Counted from the stretch's first letter, positions 25,001 to 33,786 are shown. The stretch: DNA of 64,000 nt from Annona cherimola (GCA_030490835.1 CM059971.1:120002564-120066563); one strand, 5' to 3'. A program made the numbers and translations. The notes: generated by a model not told the origin, from the sequence alone.

Positions 25001-27038
25001 ATTTGTGCAGCCACATTGCTCGGCATATGCGGACTGATGGTGCCTGCAGAGTCGGCTGTTATTCCTCATTTTGATTCTATCATGCTTCACATGAAATCTT
25101 ATGACAGTCCTGCCGATGGGAAGAGCTCATTCCAGGTAAAGTCCTGAGTCAGTAAACAAAAAGATTGAATTTAATTTGATTGCATCCTTGGTTTTATCCA
25201 TTTTAGTGGTCTTTTTATTCTGTGCTTGTTTATATAGCCTTTTTATTTATGAGAGGTCTGGAAAATTTCGAGTGGAGATACTGCTGAATGTGTCTAGTTC
25301 CACCCTTTCATGGCTTCTGCTTTACAAGATATTTGGCTATACACACTTTGTTATTTTGTCTCACTTAACTTTTTGTAGTCATGTTTATTTTTCATTTTAG
25401 ATTGATGTATTCTAAGTTAGCAATTCTGCATGTCTCATGTGATCCTATATATCAGATTGAAATGTCAGAGATCCGTTCTATAATCAATGGGGCTACTCGC
25501 AAGAGTCTTGTGCTCATGGATGAAATCTGCAGGGGCACTGAAATGTCCAAAGGCACATGTATTGCTGGCAGCATTGTTGAAACTCTTGATTCCGTTGGTT
25601 GTTTGGGTATTGTTTCTACCCACCTACATGGTATTTTTGACTTACCGTTAAATATAAAGAATACTATCTATAAGGCAATGGGAACAGAGACTCTGGGTGG
25701 TCGCATAAGACCTACATGGAAGTTAGTAGATGGGATCTGCAGGGAAAGTCTTGCCTTTGAAACAGCCGTAAAAGAAGGTGTTCCTGAAGCAATAATCAGA
25801 AGAGCAGAACAATTATATTGTTCAACAAGGAGTAGACTCCTTTATGAAAATGACATGAAAGTAGGGAATTTGTGTTCCAACTCTCAAGCTGATGACCTTG
25901 GCATAGGCAGTGATTCCCTTAGAAGGATTAGTGTAAGGTCCATGCCTGTATCAGAGGCTATGAGTCCAAGCACGACATTGCAGCAGGAAGTTAAAAATGT
26001 CATGATGATTATCTGCCAGAAGAGGTTAACAGAACTTTACAAGCAAAGGGTTTTATCAGATTTCGCAGAGGCCACATGCATTATTGTTGGTGCTAAGGAG
26101 CAGCCGCCGCCCTCAACGATTGGTGCTTCCAGTGTTTATGTTCTCTTACAACCTGGCAAACAGTTATATGTTGGGCAGGTTATTCTCTCCATCATATCGT
26201 CTTTAGTTCTAAGGCATGATAAAAGTAGAGCATCAATCATATATTTCCAATGCTACAATTATGCAATCTCTCTTCCTTGCATAACTATGTGGAACTATAA
26301 ACTATCAAGAATTATGTTTCCTCTTGCATGTTCACAGTGATTTGGAAATGATATTTTTATGATAATTTGTATCCTCTTTTGTCCTGAGGGAGACATACAG
26401 TGCAGGCATTTGTCATGACCTTTTGTATTCTTGTGGCAATTGAGTCCGAGAAAAACCTCCCGTTTAGAGATCCTCAATCTTTAATTTGTTGACCCCATGT
26501 CAAATGAGGGGTGACCTGAAAGTGGTTCTTAGTCACTTGTTTCCGTTACTTATGACTGGGGAATGTTTAGAAAATGCCAAATTAGAAGATTCCTCTGCAT
26601 TCGTTATTACATGGATGGTCTGGATCACCAAAAAATGGAGCCCATAAAATGGTTCTTGATTGATTCATGAGTCATTGGTTGTGTTTCGAATGTTATCGCT
26701 TCTATTATTCATTGAGTCTTGGATCATAGATTTCTACAAAAGTGGAGACTTTCAAATGCTTACACAGTTACATTTTCGTGCAGTCAGATGACCTTGTTGG
26801 TCGTCTTAGGTCACATCGGTCCAAGGAAAGCATGCAAAATGTTGTTTGCCTTTACATTGCTGTTCCCGGGAAGAGTGTAGCCAGCGAACTGGAAACTCTT
26901 CTGATCAACCAGCTCCCTCATCATGGTTTCAGGCTCAGTAATGTGGCAGATGGTAAGCACCGCAATTTCGGCACGTCCAATCTCTGTGAGGAACCTCTGT
27001 GTTCTAATAGTCAACAGTGCACTAGCATCATGAAGTAA
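2114..27038 (+). CDS. MSH1: MSH1, organellar MutS homologue with GIY-YIG domain (3' 19 exons; 5' end outside window)
   Basis: Plant MSH1 suppresses illegitimate recombination and mismatches in mitochondrial and plastid DNA. Exons read by eye, all GT-AG: 2114-2189, 3124-3243, 5926-5973, 6636-6700, 7113-7198, 8546-8710, 10963-11072, 12227-12332, 12425-12500, 14154-14212, 14797-14864, 17218-17391, 20470-20676, 21607-21863, 21947-22090, 23468-23525, 24836-25135, 25456-26178, 26784-27038. Phases agree at every junction, giving 1,031 residues and a TAA stop with no break. The visible protein starts near SLKEGTLNMELLQF, followed by the MutS mismatch-recognition segment VGEFYEAVGFD. Walker A GPNGGGKS is at visible residues 649-656, Walker B LVLMDE near 724-729, and STHLHG follows. 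A GIY-YIG nuclease domain (VYV...LYVGQ) ends the protein. Arabidopsis MSH1 is about 1,118 residues, so roughly 110 N-terminal residues, including the targeting peptide, lie upstream. The only weak donor is after exon 11072 (gttgac). Confidence 0.96.
2463..2873. mobile_element. Fold-back (Mutator-type) element, 411 bp near-palindrome
   Basis: The element is flanked by a perfect 9-bp direct repeat ATGTTTATG (2454-2462 and 2874-2882). Its ends read GGAGCGCAATTCAGTGCACC and the exact complement. Two ACCCGGGT-containing motifs follow on each arm, and the arms pair almost throughout, meeting near 2665-2670 in AAATGCCACTGA/TTTTTAAAAATC sequence. It encodes no protein. Nine-base duplications and long terminal inverted repeats are typical of non-autonomous Mutator-like elements. 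It lies within the MSH1 intron 2190-3123. Confidence 0.88.
3905..4127 (-). mobile_element. Degenerate Tourist-like MITE
   Basis: The internal strings aatgattaggaatgtagagaataaagataaaatagatagg and aaaatgattagaatatagagata match the family seen at 888-1168. The ends (ggtaagaggtaaaaaag and gttaccaaattcc) are worn and no target duplication is clear. It lies in the MSH1 intron 3244-5925. Confidence 0.6.
5104..5720 (-). mobile_element. Probable solo LTR fragment, minus orientation
   Basis: Read on the minus strand, this stretch has a TATA-like TATAAATAGGG (complement of 5472-5482), a long pyrimidine-rich leader with many TTCTTC/CTCTC runs, and an end near ...CCTACA. That layout fits the U3-R-U5 part of a plant LTR. 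A related piece in the opposite orientation lies at about 11600-11850, sharing ..ttagttatttnttgagc..., caagttgcttaatccacaagtttgctt-like and pyrimidine-rich segments. I found no gag or pol. The ends are approximate. Confidence 0.5.
7783..7984 (+). repeat. Direct tandem duplication, 101-bp unit
   Basis: The unit 7783-7883 is repeated at 7884-7984 with few differences; both start atgcataggatataaaacc and end ttgtttgctaaag. The high identity suggests a recent duplication compared with the surrounding sequence. Looser repeats of gttttatgtgat..ttaattaattttcatgc..cagttgag occur nearby at about 7310 and 7640. It sits in the MSH1 intron 7199-8545. Confidence 0.9.
10029..10060 (+). repeat. (AT)n microsatellite
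   Basis: This is an uninterrupted AT dinucleotide run of about 32 bases within the MSH1 intron 8711-10962. Its length is likely to vary between individuals. Confidence 0.95.
11600..11840 (+). mobile_element. LTR-like fragment, plus orientation
   Basis: This stretch shares the tttttagttatttttgagc, catacaagtttgcttaatcc and pyrimidine-rich ..ttcttcccttctcattcccttgagagg segments with the complement of 5104-5720. It has no coding sequence and no second LTR. It abuts the SINE at 11841-11926. It lies in the MSH1 intron 11073-12226. Confidence 0.45.
11841..11926 (-). mobile_element. Au-type SINE fragment
   Basis: The minus strand begins AAGGGAAGCCTTGGC, continues through a tRNA-like region with CCATGTGACCT and a B-box-like AGGTTCGAGT, then ggaaacaacctgatgcagg. 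This matches my recollection of the widespread angiosperm Au SINE (5' AAGGG...GCCTTGGC, CCATGTGACC, GGGTTCGAG, GGAAACAGCCTC). The 3' part is missing or replaced by the LTR-like sequence. No target duplication is evident. Confidence 0.7.
16080..16232 (+). repeat. Tandem duplication, about 75-bp unit
   Basis: Two adjacent units share agcttagtcattcgcaactc/agctcagtaattgccaactc, atgggccccaat/atgggctccaat and an ending near agaccttttt/agactctttt. It is non-coding and lies in the MSH1 intron 14865-17217. Confidence 0.75.
17915..18168 (+). mobile_element. Degenerate Tourist-like MITE
   Basis: The ends are ccattgggtaaac and ccattaccaaac. Inside are aactatcctattttcccc, ccaatcattttctcacacaacta and tctactttatctctatcatatcacatta, which follow the same order as the intact family member at 50668-50949. 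The terminal GGGTGT is not preserved. It lies in the MSH1 intron 17392-20469. Confidence 0.6.
19725..19850 (+). repeat. Short tandem repeat array, about 32-35 bp units
   Basis: Four units start with aaccccttgtaa, aacctcttgtaag, aacccctttgtaa and aacctctttgtaag, each followed (in the first three) by a variant of tctcttggc. The surrounding stretch 19200-19860 is relatively GC-rich, with no supported coding frame, and might be an old LTR, but I see no ends. Confidence 0.65.
20222..20246 (+). repeat. (AAT)n microsatellite
   Basis: Eight or so AAT triplets lie about 220 bases upstream of MSH1 exon 20470-20676, inside the intron. Confidence 0.95.
22169..22650. mobile_element. MITE with TA flanks and about 23-bp inverted ends
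   Basis: The left end reads CTGAAGTGAACCGGTACATTT and the complement of the right end reads CCGAAGTGAATCAGTACATTT. Each end is bordered by TA (22167-22168 and 22651-22652), as for a Tc1/mariner-type (Stowaway-like) target. The 482-bp interior is AT-rich and non-coding. It starts only about 80 bases after MSH1 exon 21947-22090. Confidence 0.7.
22703..23055 (-). mobile_element. (TA)n-associated MITE, copy 2, inverted
   Basis: This is the same family as 21-401 and 62575-62926 but inverted. It contains GGGCCCCACACATATTAGAATGC near its left side and ATCATGTGGGGCCCACAGTGC near its right. Both sides are TA-rich: 22681-22702 and 23056-23079. Confidence 0.8.
23112..23228 (+). mobile_element. tRNA-derived SINE, 117 bp, with 19-bp target duplication
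   Basis: The flanks are ATATCATGAAGTTTCGTGA (23093-23111) and ATATCATGAAGTTTCATGA (23229-23247), which differ at one base. Inside are an A-box-like TTGGCCAGTTGG and a B-box CCAAGGTTCGATCCTTGG about 35 bases later, then an A/T-rich tail ending near aatcaaaatatatacat. This layout, and the long target duplication, fit a SINE mobilised by LINE-type reverse transcription. It lies in the MSH1 intron 22091-23467. Confidence 0.87.
24836..25135 (+). CDS. MSH1: MSH1 exon 17 of those visible: ATPase Walker A exon
   Basis: This 300-base, phase-0 exon encodes DDEPLEGINKMEIIGLSPYW and then the MutS ATP-binding core. The P-loop GPNGGGKSS is complete, including the Lys and Ser that contact nucleotide phosphate, and is followed by LLRSICAATLLGICGLMVPA. 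The acceptor is tgcag at 24831-24835 and the donor is gtaaag at 25136. Open reading continues upstream into the intron, but that upstream sequence does not resemble MSH1. Confidence 0.95.
25456..26178 (+). CDS. MSH1: MSH1 exon 18: Walker B, linker and first half of GIY-YIG domain
   Basis: This is the largest exon, 241 codons in phase 0. It begins IEMSEIRSIINGAT and carries the Walker B motif LVLMDEICRGTE and the STHLHG motif of MutS ATPases. A poorly conserved linker of about 130 residues follows. The exon ends in REQPPP-like AKEQPPPSTIGASSVYV and LYVGQ, the first strands of the GIY-YIG fold. In this family the two tyrosines of VYV and LYVG correspond to catalytic GIY-YIG tyrosines. Apparent coding upstream of 25456 is intron read-through. 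Confidence 0.95.
26784..27038 (+). CDS. MSH1: MSH1 terminal exon: second half of GIY-YIG domain and stop
   Basis: The exon starts SDDLVGRLRSHRSKES after a gtgcag acceptor. It contains the arginine of GRLRSHR and the LETLLINQL segment, which carries the glutamate expected of a GIY-YIG nuclease, and then the conserved ADGKHRNFGTS. The last 16 or so residues are not conserved and end at TAA 27036-27038. All catalytic-type positions I can recognise are kept, so the nuclease domain looks intact rather than decayed. Confidence 0.94.
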   Translation, partial: SDDLVGRLRSHRSKESMQNVVCLYIAVPGKSVASELETLLINQLPHHGFRLSNVADGKHRNFGTSNLCEEPLCSNSQQCTSIMK

Positions 27039-27350
27039 AAACCATTTGGTTATCGAATCAGAAATCCTTAGCTGTGATGAATTACAAGCCTTCAAGTGCA
27101 GTTTTGCAGTGGCGTATAATATTTTTATTCTATTCTAAACTCATAATTCCTTCACTGCTGCACAAGGGAATGCTGAAATTTTGGAGCTGAGCCGATTTTG
27201 GTGCAATGAAGGCCGCTTCAATTTTGTATATGATTGGTGTATCTTTTTGCGATGGTATATGAGGCTAGCAAGTTGTAATCTTTGATGGACCACTGACATT
27301 TTGTACTTTTGTGGCGGAAGTTGGAATGTACTCATTCAAAAGTCGGTTCT
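27039..27350 (+). other. MSH1: MSH1 3' untranslated region, approximate
   Basis: This AT-rich, non-coding stretch follows the MSH1 stop codon. I see no canonical AATAAA, only AT-rich variants near 27115-27140, so the cleavage site is not fixed. The first transposable element downstream begins at 27477, which bounds the likely end. Confidence 0.4.
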
Positions 27351-27476
27351 TATGTTTCAAGATTCTAGTTAGCAACACACCATTGCACGTATGCTAGTAG
27401 CTGGTTTGAGATGTCCCCCAGTGTACGTCTTGCTTGATATTTGATCAAAAAATTACAATCTGAGCCTATTATTAAT

Positions 27477-27691
27477 CCCCCATGATCATTTGCTCCTGGT
27501 CGCTAATAAGGCAATTCACAAATGGGCCCAAAACATTTTTTTAATTAAACTGTTAATTTAGGTGCATGTAATTTATAAACTGTTTTGCCATTTTTGTTGT
27601 ATATTTGGGATTTTTGAACGTCGGTATTTTTTTCATTTTTAGCAGCTGAAAAATATATATGTTTTGAGCCCGGGAGCAAATGATCGTGGCC
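27477..27691. mobile_element. Fold-back (Mutator-type) element, 215 bp
   Basis: Perfect 9-bp direct repeats ATTATTAAT flank it (27468-27476 and 27692-27700). The ends carry ATGATCATTTGCTCC and its near complement GGGAGCAAATGATCGTGG, with GGGCCCAAAAC/GTTTTGAGCCC inside. The AT-rich centre resembles the other fold-backs in the window. It is the first element after the MSH1 3' end. Confidence 0.78.
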
Positions 27692-27785
27692 ATTATTAAT
27701 AATTTTTTATGTGCCATTGCTGCCAAGGTAATTTTTTAAAAAATCCTTTTATCATATCGACCTCTGGTTTAGGTGGTGGAAGATG

Positions 27786-28073
27786 TTAAGAGCCGGTGGA
27801 TGCATCGTCTTTGGCGGGGATCCTCGATATGGGTCTTCCAGATCCAATGTCCAAGTTCCAACAACGCGCCAGCTTTGAGTTTTTGGATGTAATAGCAGGT
27901 GGTGGGGGTGGGAGGCTGGGAGCACCGTGAGCCATTGGCTGTCCGCCGGCGTGTCCCTCGTCGAATAGTCTACCAATGAAAGACCCAACACGTGCTTCAT
28001 GACTCTGCAGATCCGGCTTCTGTACTTTATTTTGCAAGCTGGCCACTGCCGCCGCTGAAATCATGAAATCCAA
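27786..28073 (-). CDS. Possible small ORF or gene remnant, unrecognised
   Basis: The minus strand is open for 95 codons (MDFMISAAAVASLQNK...), with a proline run PPPPP and a GC-rich composition unlike its AT-rich surroundings. I do not recognise it. The 5' end overlaps a 77-bp tandem duplication (28005-28158), and no splice sites or promoter elements are convincing. It may be a remnant of a longer gene, or chance openness in GC-rich DNA. Confidence 0.15.
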   Translation of the reverse strand: MDFMISAAAVASLQNKVQKPDLQSHEARVGSFIGRLFDEGHAGGQPMAHGAPSLPPPPPAITSKNSKLARCWNLDIGSGRPISRIPAKDDASTGS

Positions 28074-28158
28074 CCGTGCAGAGGCAAATCCGGCTTCTAT
28101 ATTTTTAATTTGCTAGCTGGGGGCTCCTGCCAATTTGATCGTGAAATCCAACCGTGCA
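28005..28158 (+). repeat. Tandem duplication, 77-bp unit
   Basis: Both units contain atccggcttct, a gcaagctgg/gctagctgg segment, and end gaaatccaaccgtgcag. Copies are at about 28005-28081 and 28082-28158. It lies in GC-richer sequence downstream of MSH1. Confidence 0.8.
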
Positions 28159-29024
28159 GATATCATCCAAGCTACCTTTGTCTCCTTCACGTGCCACTGC
28201 CATGGTCACGGGCCATGCAATCCAGATCATTCATCTCAGATCTCCGTATCCTATAGATCATAAATCCAACAACAAGCTAATCTTCGGCAATCCCATGCGT
28301 GTTGGTGAGAACATTAGTTCAGACGAATCCCATGCATGCGTACTAGTACAACCATTGGACGTAATAGAAAATATACAGGCAAGAGTCCACGCCTTCCCAT
28401 TTACAACTGTTTTGTTCTCTGGCTCAAATATTATATACCATGCATGCAGAGGAGACCAACCAAGGAAGGAGTACGGCTGAAGGGACTGCAACAAATAAAA
28501 ATTCAACTGTTCACACCATTTTAAAAATTCTAGGAAAACAGCAAAGCCTAGCCTAGCTGTGCTCCGTACCATGTTGACTGACTCGGCTGAGCTGCTTATT
28601 GGAGGATGGTGGAGTCCACCACACCTACACTTGTACAGTTGTATCTGTGTGGTTGGTTCGTGGAAGGAAACCTTCCCTCCTCCCTCCCATTTTCATACGG
28701 CCAATTTGGAGAGATTCCCATTGTCCCCCATCTCATTTCCCACTTGAAATGTGAAGCAAGTGCTCAAGAAAAAATAAATTTTCTGTTTTTTTTCTTGGGG
28801 GTATTTTTTTTGTTTTTTTTATTCTTGTATTTATAACTCACCTAAGTACATATTCTAATTCTAACTATGAGGGTGTAAACCTAACGATGCTGCTTACCGA
28901 GTAGCTAAGATGGAAGACAAACTCCCCCGAGTTGAAACTCGAAGCCCGGATCTCTCTCGCGTGAGGCAAAACTCTTGCCTTGCATTTTTTTTTTTTGTTG
29001 CTTTACTTTTACGTCCGCTCTTTT

Positions 29025-29175
29025 CAACAGTGTTGTGGCGAGCTGGTACGCATGCCGGGATATGTGCCCGGATATCCCCGGGGTCATGGTTTCGACCTCT
29101 CTCTCCTCCCCATTGTGGGGATTATAAAATTTGTTCCCTAATGTTGGAGTGTTATAGGAAAAAAAAAAAATTCCA
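29025..29175 (+). mobile_element. Possible tRNA-like SINE
   Basis: The A-box-like GTGGCGAGCTGGTACGC is followed by a B-box-like CATGGTTTCGACCTC at 29085-29099, and an A-run starts at 29159. I see no target duplication, and internal repeats follow directly, so the boundaries are uncertain. Confidence 0.4.
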
Positions 29176-29343
29176 TGTTGTGAAAAGTATGAATTTTGGG
29201 GTGTTATAGGAAATTTTTTTTCTCAATGTTGTGAAAATTATGAATTTATTGAATTGTAGTATTAACCATCACATGGCCACAATTTTCTCCATGTTTTGAA
29301 AATTATGGATTTATTGAATTGTAGTATTAACCATCAGATGGCC
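29149..29343 (+). repeat. Overlapping short tandem duplications
   Basis: The string gtgttatagga occurs at 29149 and 29201 with following ..tccatgttgtgaaaa/..tcaatgttgtgaaaa. Then aattatgaatttattgaattgtagtattaaccatca recurs with a period of about 64. It is non-coding. Confidence 0.7.
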
Positions 29344-29550
29344 CGGTGTATATATAAATGCATTAAAAAAAAGTCTCTTCTTTTCAGAAGTATTCTAATG
29401 TAAATGATGAGTGTATAACTAGTGTACTTTATTACATTCCTTCAAAATTTATCGTAAGTAGATGATACGTTAACGAATAATGTGTATACAGGGAATTTGG
29501 TTGCAACTCGTGTAGGCGTTAAACACGTAAAAGCACTCTGTCAAAAAAAA

Positions 29551-29566
29551 CACACACACACACACA
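29551..29566 (+). repeat. (CA)n microsatellite
   Basis: This is a short run of eight CA units preceded by an A-run. Confidence 0.9.
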
Positions 29567-30102
29567 AATAATGGCCCGGGTGCATTAAATAAATATTTAG
29601 AAGATGCATGACCATGACCACCGGCCTGCTGCCTGCCTGCCTTTGCCTTCCCATCTTGGACTCTTGAATAATAATCAAAATCAAAGACCAGGGCCCTGAT
29701 GCTAGCTCTGTCTGTCAGAATGTGACGGATAATAAATAGCCAGACACTTGAGTGGCCTACCAGAAACTACACGTGAAATACCAATAATTCATCTCCCAAA
29801 GTATATCATTCTTTTCTTGTAGATTTATCCGTGGGACTTGATTAGACGGCTAAATCCATGCGAGTACCTGTGCATCTAATATCTATCCATAAGCTGCCCG
29901 AGTTGTAAATATTTCCTACAACTTATCCAAAAAAAAAGTAAATAATTCCGATAGTTCTACTGGATTGAAAAAATATGCTCCTAAAATTTTTTGCTTTTTT
30001 GTTCCGTGGTTAAATGGGAGTTTGGGTTCCATCAGAATCTATTTTTATATAATTTACCAAGGGCGTGATTGGTAGGATATAAAAAAAAAAAGTTGAAAAA
30101 AC

Positions 30103-30536
30103 AGGTTAATTCCAAATATGACTACAATATATACCTATATTTACAGATATAATCATATATTTATAAAAATGGCATAAACAACAATCTATTTTATCTCTAA
30201 TTCCAAATATATAGCAATATTGTTAAAACCAATGTAAATTACAATATTATTTTCATAGTCAAATTAAATATTATAAAAAAATTAAAGAAATAATGTAAAA
30301 ACACAAACTAAAAGCAGATTCAGCCATTTTTTCCCATAAATTGTCCCTTTTAAAAGACTTGACAAAACAAATTTGTCATTTTAAAAAAATTTATTCTGCC
30401 ATCTAGCAAAACTTAATGTCGCTGTCGTATTTAAAATTTAGGAGTAAAATATGTGGTCATCTATATTTTTACAAATATGTATTAATACATATTTGTAAAT
30501 ATGGGTGTAAGTTGTAGGCGTATTTGGAATTAATCT
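30103..30536. mobile_element. Inverted-repeat element nested in an older Tourist-like MITE
   Basis: The left end is AGGTTAATTCCAAATATGAC and the complement of the right end is AGATTAATTCCAAATACGCC. Both continue into CCTATATTTACA-like and CCCATATTTACA-like sequence. Outside it on both sides (30062-30102 and from 30537) is sequence of the Tourist-like family (gattggtaggatat; gtgagacagcaatgtaat..gggtaatgactagg). This indicates insertion into an existing MITE. It is non-coding. Confidence 0.65.
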
Positions 30537-31166
30537 AAAAATTTATAAAAAAATTTGAAAAAGTGAGACAGCAATGTAATATTACAAGGGTAATGACTAG
30601 GAATACAAATAATTAAATAGTAATTGTACAAAAATAGTTGACAAATAATTTGAATGAAGGGGCAATAATAAAAAGCACGTTAATTAGATAGGTAAGATGT
30701 TAAATATTATAAAAATGTGTAAAAAAGAGTAAGAAATTTTTTTTACGCTCATCTTAATTAACCTTTTATTTTGTATAAAGAACCTCCTATATTATTTCCC
30801 TGACATCACCGAAAATGTCTTCCTATTTTCTTTATAAAAAAAATCTCGAATAAGTATTTTTCTACTCGCAATCCAAACGGCCTATGAAAAACGATGGCTC
30901 ATGGCTGAATCCCAGGGATTGGGATTTGGGATTTCAGCCAATGAGGGTCTCAGTCACAAGCTCACAATGGATGAAAGACAAGATCCTCGGAATTCTAGAA
31001 AATTGAAAGAACGATAGCCATAGATGAGAAAGGGACGTCTTAATTTTGGCAGGTCTCGGGGGAGACGTTCGTATCGTTGGTCTTCTCTCCATGTTGGATT
31101 GCTAAAAGTGCTTTTGTAAAACGAGTAAGGGTATTTTTTACAATGTACAATGAATTAAAAACATAG

Positions 31167-31547
31167 AGTCTATTTGGAAGGATTTAATGAACTTGAATGA
31201 AATGTAAAACTGGGATAAAAATATAATAATGTGCATTATCGAATAAAATTTTTTATATTAGGAGGGTTTGAAAACATTTCACTCTTCACAACTATCCTAT
31301 TTTTTAAAATATTTCTTCACTTTTTTATATATAAATACCCTATTTTTCTTTATAAAAAAAAAAACTCTACTTTTCAATTATTTCTACATAATTATTCATA
31401 CATTTAATTTATCTATTTTAACTTTATTCTTTTTACTCTTCGTCATTCTCTCTACCATATCACATTATTTTATTTCATTTAAAAAACTTCTACACTAAAA
31501 ACTTTTCATTAAAAGTCCTATAACTTCTCAAATTTACCCTAAAATAT
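31167..31547 (+). mobile_element. Degenerate Tourist-like MITE
   Basis: It shows the family strings caactatcctattttttaaaa, tcaattatttctacataattattcataca, atctattttaactttattctttttactcttcgtcatt and ccatatcacattat in the usual order. The left end is agtctatttgg. Terminal repeats are degraded. Confidence 0.65.
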
Positions 31548-32820
31548 AAAAAGTTATATTGAAAATAGAAAAACCTGTCATCAAAATAAAAAATTCCACC
31601 CATGCACATCCAATTCAAGCAACTGTGATGCCTTGGAACACCACCGAGGATTTACGAGTTTTTACTTTTTACAGGACATTTTCTTATTTGAATTTTAATA
31701 GTTAAAATGTTTTAAATGACGAGAATATGAACCGAACATTAAGCATTGCATGCCCTCGACCACTTAATAATGGACGTTGTGAGTGGATGAGGAATGATGG
31801 AAATGCCCTTAACCACCTAATAATCAATATCATTAACTTAACTACAAATTCACAGGCATTTTCGATTATTTTTATTGGTTGGGTAATTTCCTGTGGTTGA
31901 ACCAATTAAAATTTTGAAAGTGCACTTCAGTTGCTGTTGTCGTCAGATTTATTTTGAAGGTAATGGTATTTTTTTAAAGAATAGTCTGTACTTAAAAATG
32001 TTCAGCACGCGTCAACGCTCAAATCCGGCTACAATTTAGAAAGAGTGGGAAAAAAACCTCTTTTAATTTCACTTAGGGTACATTTGTCATCTGGTAAAGG
32101 AATTTTTTATTATTTTATCTTATACATCTCTTGATATGATTCGACATTTTAATTACTTATTATTTCATTTTTCCTATTATTATCTTGACATTTAACATTT
32201 TTTACATTTTTTAAAGGGCTTCATTTCCATGTAACCGAATTATATAGAAATTATATCATGCCTCAGTTGTTAAAATATTGATGATTAATTTAAAATTCAA
32301 TTTCTATGTATTTAACATTATTTATTTAGCTATTAAACTAAGTTTCATCTAAATCAAACATGTGTATAGACCATATTTGCTTTAAAATAGATATATTAAT
32401 GCGTATAGACCACATGAGCTATAATATGTCGTCATATTTGCCTTGTTAACTTACTTACTGCCATATGAAGTATGAACAGACCCCATATACTTAAAATTGC
32501 AATTATGGACGGCAGAATTTTTTTATTTTTTTTTTATAGGAAGCCATGAACAATTAGATGTACCTCAGGTAACATTTTTCTGAAAAGTTGTCATGACGGG
32601 GGAAAAACGCAAGATGGAAAAAAAAATTGAACTCTCGAGGTGAAATTCTGAAGGCGTAATGTGCTCGGCAGCAACGTATAATCTAGACTCTGTTTTGTAC
32701 CCAAATTAGCTGATAGATATCCAATCGAATGGGGTTGTTTACCTAATCCAACGACTTGAGGAACACGACTTGTGCAAGATATCATGATTTAGGCGAGTGG
32801 GTCTCGTCTACTGGACCATT

Positions 32821-33119
32821 TTTTTTTATGGTTTATATTTACATACATCTCAACACATATTACATTGTAGTTCTGAGACATTCTTACAAACAAGGAGATA
32901 CATAACTCCTCCAAAGAAATCTGGAGACACAGCTCTACTAAAGAATTAGGAAGAACAGCTTCCATCCAGCCCAAGGGAGACAACAGCTCCCACCCCACCA
33001 CAAAGGGAGACCACAGCTCCCACACCATTTTTCCGGGCCGAAATCCCAACGCGGGATTCGAACCCACGACCTGCGCTAAGGGGCCCAACACCCCTGCCAC
33101 CTGCGCTAGCTGCAGGTGA
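32821..33119 (-). mobile_element. tRNA-derived SINE, 299 bp, with 16-bp target duplication
   Basis: The direct repeat CGTCTACTGGACCATT lies on both sides (32805-32820 and 33120-33135). On the minus strand the element starts with a tRNA-like head: CTAGCGCAGGTGGCAGGGG, then the B-box GTGGGTTCGAATCCCGC. A body follows with repeated gggagctgtggtctccc-like words, and it ends in a run of A. An open frame of 103 codons crosses it but matches nothing I know and is not supported. The perfect duplication points to a fairly recent insertion. Confidence 0.88.
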
Positions 33120-33194
33120 CGTCTACTGGACCATTCTTTAGTTTCTAGTACCTGTTTGGATAATTAATTTATTATTTTTTAAAACAAAAAAAAA

Positions 33195-33700
33195 GCCTAA
33201 GTTTAGGGACTGTCTGGTTACTTTGCATTTGAATTTGGATTTTGGAAGTATACCTCTCATTTGACTCTGATACCAAATAAATCTACAACAGTTTTAAATC
33301 CCAAATATACTTAAGTATGTTTGTATTTAATTTTAAAAATGTTTATTATGTAAAAAACTGTTAGTTAAATTTTTTTGTAAATACTCAAAATATCTCTATT
33401 GTAAAATAATAAATGATGAAATGAAATAAAATTAGAGCTCTCCAAATTTAAACTCTATCTACAATTAGGGCATTAGTGAAGTACAATATTCAATTTTTTC
33501 AATTTTATTCTAAATTTGAAGAGCATATTAGTAATTTCACATATTAACTAATAACATTAGCTCATAGAATGAGTGGTTTTGAGATTAAATGCAAACACAA
33601 TAGTATATTTGAGATTTTAGAAACATCTTGAATCTATTTAAATTAGGGTCAAACATAGTTGATATATTTGGAAAAAGCATTTCAATTTCTATTCTAGAAA
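33195..33700 (+). repeat. AT-rich repeat shared with about 43880-44500
   Basis: A stretch around 33415-33480 (aatgatgaaatgaaataaaattagagctct...ctacaattagggcattagtgaa) is matched near 44255-44335 (aatgaaataaaatgg...attaaggctcta...ctgcaattaaggtgttgatgaa). The order of flanking words is also similar. Probably two old copies of one transposon; no ends were recognised. Confidence 0.4.
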
Positions 33701-33764
33701 TTTTTTTATAATTAAAATTTACTTCTATTTCTCATGAAAGCTACCATAGTACAAAGTAACTATA

Positions 33765-33786
33765 ATTATTATTATTATTATTATTA
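33765..33786 (+). repeat. (ATT)n microsatellite
   Basis: This is an ATT triplet run of about seven units in gene-free DNA. Confidence 0.9.

Noticed and set aside
25381..26340. A 319-codon open frame as its own gene
   Set aside because: It is MSH1 exon 25456-26178 extended into both flanking introns.
28154..28836. Several open frames of 60-108 codons on both strands
   Set aside because: They overlap each other in GC-richer DNA, and none shows domain-like composition or splice structure.
32789..33100. A 103-codon minus-strand frame as a protein gene
   Set aside because: It lies almost entirely inside a SINE with target duplications.
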